A DNA stretch of 64,000 nucleotides from an uncultured Prevotellaceae bacterium (GTDB lineage: Bacteria; Bacteroidota; Bacteroidia; Bacteroidales; Muribaculaceae), in contig CAMHNO010000006.1 of assembly GCA_946186575.1 (NCBI GenBank), forward strand, positions 1 through 64,000. Reading direction: 5' to 3'. Shown in pieces: positions 60,575 to 64,000 of the stretch. The notes below the pieces were generated by a model, which had not been told where the DNA came from, did not search any database, and worked only from the letters and a program-made list of their open reading frames with translations. The position numbers and the translations under genes are program-made. Every line of letters starts with the position of its first letter. Position 1 is the stretch's first letter.

Positions 60575-61693
60575 AGGGGTGGAGGCGTTGCCTTTTTCGG
60601 CTCTTTTTTTGATGATGGTTTCCTTGATTCTGCGGTAGCAGTAGATCCAGAGCAGTGGCACTGCCGTTCCCACGATGGCATATAGAATCCAGAAGCAGTC
60701 GGTCTTGCTGTTGTGATGGATGACCATGTGGCACCCTATCTGCCCCCAGTCGAGGTTGTAATACATGATTTTGAGAGCCGACACTAATTTGAAGGCGATG
60801 ATGTGGAAGACAAAGACATAGAGCGTGTTGTCGCCGCAGTAGACGAGCATGCGCTTGAACCAGTTGTCGTGGCGGTCAATCCACGAAGCTATGGAGTGAA
60901 CCATCAAGAAGCCAATGCATCCGGTTAGAGGAATGGTGGCAACGTCTTTGAGCTCAACCTTGAGATTGAGCCCGTGGAAGTGGAGGAAGCATCCTCCCAG
61001 CAGCAGGGCTGCGTAGAGCAGCGTGAGCGCCCAGTGCTCGGGGATGCGCTTCTCGTGCCGCCTGTAGAGGGCTCCCAATGCAAAGAACATCACTCCCCAG
61101 GTGTCGCGAATGCCGCCTTGCACCAGAGTCACTACGGTGAGGTTGTTGGCCACCTTGAAGCAAGCAAAGCCCAATGCCACAGCAGCTATTGCAATGAGAG
61201 TAGCGTCGTCGCCCAGCCACTTGTGACGGCCATGCAGCAGCTTGTAGAGAATGATGAAAACGATGCTTGCCACCAGCAGGGCTCTGAAAAACCAGAACGC
61301 TCCGGCAAGAAATTCATCGTATCCTCCCATCGAGAAGACGATGTTCACCAGCCTCTGATAGAACTCGTGGAGCGAATAGGGGTGAGTGACTCCATTCTCC
61401 CAGTTGCCGAATCGCTCGTTGAGGATTCCAATTTTGAACATGAGGTTGTGGATGACCAAGAAAAACAGGCTCCACTTAACAAACGGCACATAGAGGCCCT
61501 TGAAACGCTTCTTGCAGAAGAGCCACGGGTCGTCCTCGTATTTCTTGCTGAAAAAATATCCCGCCGCGATGAAGAATAGCGGCATGTGAAAGAGATAGAT
61601 GAAGTTGATGACGATGCCAGGGCCCTCGGCGTGTCCTGCGCACATGAGGAAGATGGCAATGCCTTTGCAGATTGATAGATTAGTGTTACGCAA
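60557..61693 (-). CDS. Acyltransferase family membrane protein
   Basis: 378 residues with about ten membrane segments. The N-terminus NLSICKGIAIFLMCAGHAEGPGIVINFIYLFHMPLFFIAAGYFFSKK carries the conserved His and the FHMPLFF motif of the acyltransferase 3/NodX-like family. The following FKGLYVPFVKWSLFF is family-typical. It likely acylates a surface glycan. The tail NASTPLSSES is encoded by repeat DNA and is probably not functional. It is about 20% like the other acyltransferase by eye, so a different subgroup. Confidence 0.9.
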   Translation of the reverse strand: MRNTNLSICKGIAIFLMCAGHAEGPGIVINFIYLFHMPLFFIAAGYFFSKKYEDDPWLFCKKRFKGLYVPFVKWSLFFLVIHNLMFKIGILNERFGNWENGVTHPYSLHEFYQRLVNIVFSMGGYDEFLAGAFWFFRALLVASIVFIILYKLLHGRHKWLGDDATLIAIAAVALGFACFKVANNLTVVTLVQGGIRDTWGVMFFALGALYRRHEKRIPEHWALTLLYAALLLGGCFLHFHGLNLKVELKDVATIPLTGCIGFLMVHSIASWIDRHDNWFKRMLVYCGDNTLYVFVFHIIAFKLVSALKIMYYNLDWGQIGCHMVIHHNSKTDCFWILYAIVGTAVPLLWIYCYRRIKETIIKKRAEKGNASTPLSSES

Positions 61694-61710
61694 TGAAACA
61701 AGAATTAAAG

Positions 61711-61749
61711 TCGGGGGCTGAGGATGAGCTGGCCCGTCTCTGCCCCCGA
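61711..61749 (-). terminator. Terminator after the 61763-62242 TonB-CTD gene
   Basis: TCGGGGGC pairs with GCCCCCGA (8 bp) around a 23-nt loop. On the minus strand it is followed by a weak T-rich run (CTTTAATTCTT). The acyltransferase start codon is 20 bp beyond. Confidence 0.5.
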
Positions 61750-61762
61750 GCAGTGAAGTGAA

Positions 61763-62242
61763 TTACTGTAGTTTGAAAGTGATGGGCAGAGTGAAGGTGG
61801 TGCGCACCGCAGCGTGGTCCTCGTCATAGCCTGGAATGAAGTGCTTGATTTCCTTCACCACCCTCAAGGCCTCGTTGTCGAGCTCACGGCTCACACTCTT
61901 GAGCACCCTGGCGTTGCTTATCTTGCCGCTTTTCTCGATAATGAATTCCACGACCACAGTGCCCTCGATGCCTTTCTTCTCGGCCTCGTGAGGATACTGG
62001 ATGTTATCGCTCAAGAACTTCATGAGTCCGTCTGTGCCGCCAGGATACTGTGGCGGGTACTTTGGCAACTGGTAGATGCCCTCGTTGCCCAGGGCTCCTT
62101 GAACATTCTCAAATCCTGTGGGAGCGGGCTGCACCACTGCTGGCGTGGCCTTGCGCCTGTGTGTCTTGCGCTTCTTGGCGCTGGTGCTGAATCCGGCCGT
62201 TGCTACGGCAGCAATGAGCAAAAAAACTATTAAACGGTTCAT
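61763..62242 (-). CDS. Exported TonB C-terminal-domain protein (159 aa)
   Basis: A signal-like N-terminus (MNRLIVFLLIAAVATAGFSTSA) is followed by a basic segment (KKRKTHRRKA) and a short Pro-containing linker. The TonB_C domain then follows: LPKYPPQYPGGTDGLMKFLSDNIQYPHEAEKKGIEGTVVVEFIIEKSGKISNARVLKSVSRELDNEALRVVKEI, ending ITFKLQ. If the N-terminus is an uncleaved anchor, it could couple to ExbBD, but the linker is too short to cross the periplasm. It shares its architecture with the 58543 gene. Confidence 0.85.
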   Translation of the reverse strand: MNRLIVFLLIAAVATAGFSTSAKKRKTHRRKATPAVVQPAPTGFENVQGALGNEGIYQLPKYPPQYPGGTDGLMKFLSDNIQYPHEAEKKGIEGTVVVEFIIEKSGKISNARVLKSVSRELDNEALRVVKEIKHFIPGYDEDHAAVRTTFTLPITFKLQ

Positions 62243-62273
62243 TTCTTAAGAAGTTTTATGGTTTGATATGGAA

Positions 62274-63413
62274 TTAATAAATTTCGTCGTCGCCAGCTTG
62301 GTTAATTTCGTCCTGAGTGAGCTTGGTGTGATCCATCTTGTGCCACACCCATGCAATGTAGGCCAGCACAAATGGCACCAGAAGCGACACGTAGCTCATG
62401 ACGGTGAGCGTGAACTGCGACGACGAGCTGTTGGCAAGCGTGAGCGAGCTCTGCACGTCGATAATCGAGGGATAGTAGGCGGTGTGGTTGTAGGCCATCA
62501 CCCAAAAGAGGCTCATCACCACGAGCACAGTGCCGATGCCTGCGGCCCAGATGCCAGTGCGGAACTTGGGCTTGGCCACACTCCTGATGATGCCAAAGAG
62601 CACCATCACCACTCCCACCAGCAGCGCAGCGAGCGCCCACCACAGTGTGAGGTAGTTGTGCAGATACTTATAATCGGTCCACATGGCGGTGCCACTGCCA
62701 TCGATCTCCACTCCGCGCGAGGTGAGAATCACCGCGCATGTGGCGAGGAAGAGCACCACAAATATTGCCGCGTTGATGAGCAAGTGCTTGTGCTGGCACT
62801 GCTGCACCTCGTCATCGTCGATGTTGTTGATGAAATAGAGCGAGGCGAGTGTGCGCGAGAGAAAGAATACCATGAAGCCAAAAAGCAGGCATTTCCAGCT
62901 GGCGATAGCTTCCAGGCCATGGAGCGGTCCCCACTTGGATATGGTTGCTGCCTGCACATCGAGGATGCTCGCCTTCTCCACAGTGAACTCGGCTCCGAAG
63001 AACATTCCAGCCACGGCCACGCCCAGCAGCACTGGTCCCACCACACCATTGACGAGCAGCAGTGTGTCGTAGAATCGCGTGCCATAGACGTTGCCGTGCT
63101 TGGTGCGGTACTCATAGGCCACAGCCTGAATCACAAAGCTGAAAAGGATGAGAATCCACAACCAGTAGGCCCCTCCGAAGCTTGTGCTGTAGAACAGCGG
63201 GAACGACGCGAAGAACGCACCACCAAAAGTCACCAGCGTGGTGAACGTTAGTTCCCACTTGCGTCCCTGCGAGTTGATTAGCAGCGAGCGTTTCTCGGCT
63301 TTAGTGGTGATGAGCATCGACTGACCGCCTTGCACAAAGAGCATGAACACCAGCAGTGCTCCCAGCACCGACATTATCAGCCACCAGTAGTTTTGTAACA
63401 TTTCGTGTGTCAT
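62274..63413 (-). CDS. cydB: Cytochrome bd ubiquinol oxidase subunit II
   Basis: A 379-residue integral membrane protein with about eight helices, paired with CydA, reducing oxygen to water with quinol. The N-terminus MLQNYWWLIMSVLGALLVFMLFVQGGQSM matches CydB. The family region WELTFTTLVTFGGAFFASFPLFYSTSFGGAYWLWILILFSFVIQAVAYEYR is present. It follows cydA by 17 bp on the same strand. The oxidase gives high-affinity oxygen use and protection in nanaerobic Bacteroidetes. Confidence 0.96.
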   Translation of the reverse strand: MTHEMLQNYWWLIMSVLGALLVFMLFVQGGQSMLITTKAEKRSLLINSQGRKWELTFTTLVTFGGAFFASFPLFYSTSFGGAYWLWILILFSFVIQAVAYEYRTKHGNVYGTRFYDTLLLVNGVVGPVLLGVAVAGMFFGAEFTVEKASILDVQAATISKWGPLHGLEAIASWKCLLFGFMVFFLSRTLASLYFINNIDDDEVQQCQHKHLLINAAIFVVLFLATCAVILTSRGVEIDGSGTAMWTDYKYLHNYLTLWWALAALLVGVVMVLFGIIRSVAKPKFRTGIWAAGIGTVLVVMSLFWVMAYNHTAYYPSIIDVQSSLTLANSSSSQFTLTVMSYVSLLVPFVLAYIAWVWHKMDHTKLTQDEINQAGDDEIY

Positions 63414-63430
63414 AGCAGTGTCCTCTTTTT

Positions 63431-64000
63431 TTATTGTTCGTTCTCAACTTCGTTGAGGTTTGTGAGTGATTTTTTAGATATTTGCTTGAGAATGATGCTC
63501 ACATCGGCGATGAGTAGGGCGGTGAACACCACAGCGAAAATCCAGAATGTGACTTGCACATAACCAGCGCTCAGGTCGCTGATGGCCACCTTGTTGGGCA
63601 TCAGGTCTTGTATGGTCCAGGGCTGCCTGCCCACCTCGGCAACAATCCATCCGCTCATCGAGCACATGTAGGTGAGCGGTATGGTGATGATGGCGAGCCA
63701 GTAGCCTGCCTTTGCAAACTTCTGCTTGGCAGGAATCCACTTGGGCTTGTAGAGCAGCAACAGCACAACGATGAAAAATAGCACGAGATACCCTCCTATT
63801 GTCACCATGAAGTGGAACGAGTAGAACGTGAGTGGCACGTTGGGCACGGCCTCCTTGGGGTCGTCGAGATAGGCATAACCTAAGTACTGGAAGTTGTCGT
63901 TAATCACTTGGCGATATTGCTGCAGCGGGGTGGTGTCGCCACGTTCGACGGCTCGGTGATACTGCCCCAGGGCCGTCTGTGCTGCCTTGCCGTGCCCCAT
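63431..64000 (-). CDS. cydA: Cytochrome bd ubiquinol oxidase subunit I, C-terminal part
   Basis: Only the last 189 residues are in the window; the gene continues past the right edge. Visible are the periplasmic segment after the Q-loop (VPLTFYSFHFMVTIGGYLVLFFIVVLLL), the FHxMV motif of CydA, the family signature TYMCSMSGWIVAEVGRQPWTIQDLMPN, and the final helix VTFWIFAVVFTALLIADVSIILKQI. It is the upstream partner of cydB, 17 bp away. Haem ligand residues of the N-terminal half are outside the window. Confidence 0.96.
   Translation of the reverse strand: MGHGKAAQTALGQYHRAVERGDTTPLQQYRQVINDNFQYLGYAYLDDPKEAVPNVPLTFYSFHFMVTIGGYLVLFFIVVLLLLYKPKWIPAKQKFAKAGYWLAIITIPLTYMCSMSGWIVAEVGRQPWTIQDLMPNKVAISDLSAGYVQVTFWIFAVVFTALLIADVSIILKQISKKSLTNLNEVENEQ

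Overview
The window comes from a Bacteroidales chromosome, most likely Muribaculaceae or a close relative of Prevotellaceae (inference). The supports are: many promoters with the Bacteroidetes pattern TTTG-N19-21-TAnnTTTG; a type IX secretion protein (PorQ) and a T9SS-like C-terminal tail; a TonB-dependent receptor paired with a surface lipoprotein; BspA-type leucine-rich repeats; DUF4923, DUF4886 and GYF_2 families; cydAB; and succinate/acetate CoA-transferase. There is no rRNA, tRNA, CRISPR array or intact transposase.

Layout. 1-5451 (minus): end of a LUD protein, a LytTR two-component pair, ddl and a large secreted protein. 5637-7786: a compact operon of three small lipoproteins with (V)YGPP motifs followed by a radical SAM/SPASM enzyme; this is the most unusual system in the window. 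8131-17300: murF, then a phosphatase neighbourhood (PafA-like alkaline phosphatase, a four-repeat PAP2-dockerin protein, a histidine phosphatase) and manA. A 0.83-kb repeat-rich element bounded by 17-bp inverted repeats (14064-14892) sits in this stretch. 17586-27672: membrane protein, YfhO, methyltransferase-like protein, a dockerin/DUF4886 protein, a serine hydrolase, an XRE-S24 regulator and an M16 peptidase. 27832-35868: outer-membrane barrel, frr, CoA-transferase, two orphan small proteins, a GYF_2 protein, a Sel1 protein and tandem DUF4923 lipoproteins. 36151-41221: TonB receptor plus DUF5689 lipoprotein. 41345-45793: nrdG and nrdD, separated by a BspA-like gene framed by two direct copies of a hairpin repeat. 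46223-49656: cmk-ispH-DUF3298-TIGR02757. 49803-54569 (minus): small exported protein, MBL hydrolase, RsmI-like methylase and an M6 protease with dockerin. 54768-62242: BY-kinase, two acyltransferases, two TonB-CTD proteins and PorQ. 62274-64000: cydB and the end of cydA.

Working together. Cell-wall synthesis (ddl, murF), dNTP and nucleotide supply under anaerobiosis (nrdDG, cmk), isoprenoid synthesis (ispH), translation (frr) and low-oxygen respiration (cydAB) form the housekeeping background. The accessory content is mostly exported: phosphatases, dockerin proteins, protease, LRR protein and lipoproteins.

Two non-coding themes stand out. First, degenerate heptamer tandem repeats recur at gene boundaries, several of them supplying or touching a stop codon. 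Second, REP-like hairpins flank or fill the accessory insertions. All family assignments are from reading motifs; no database search was run.
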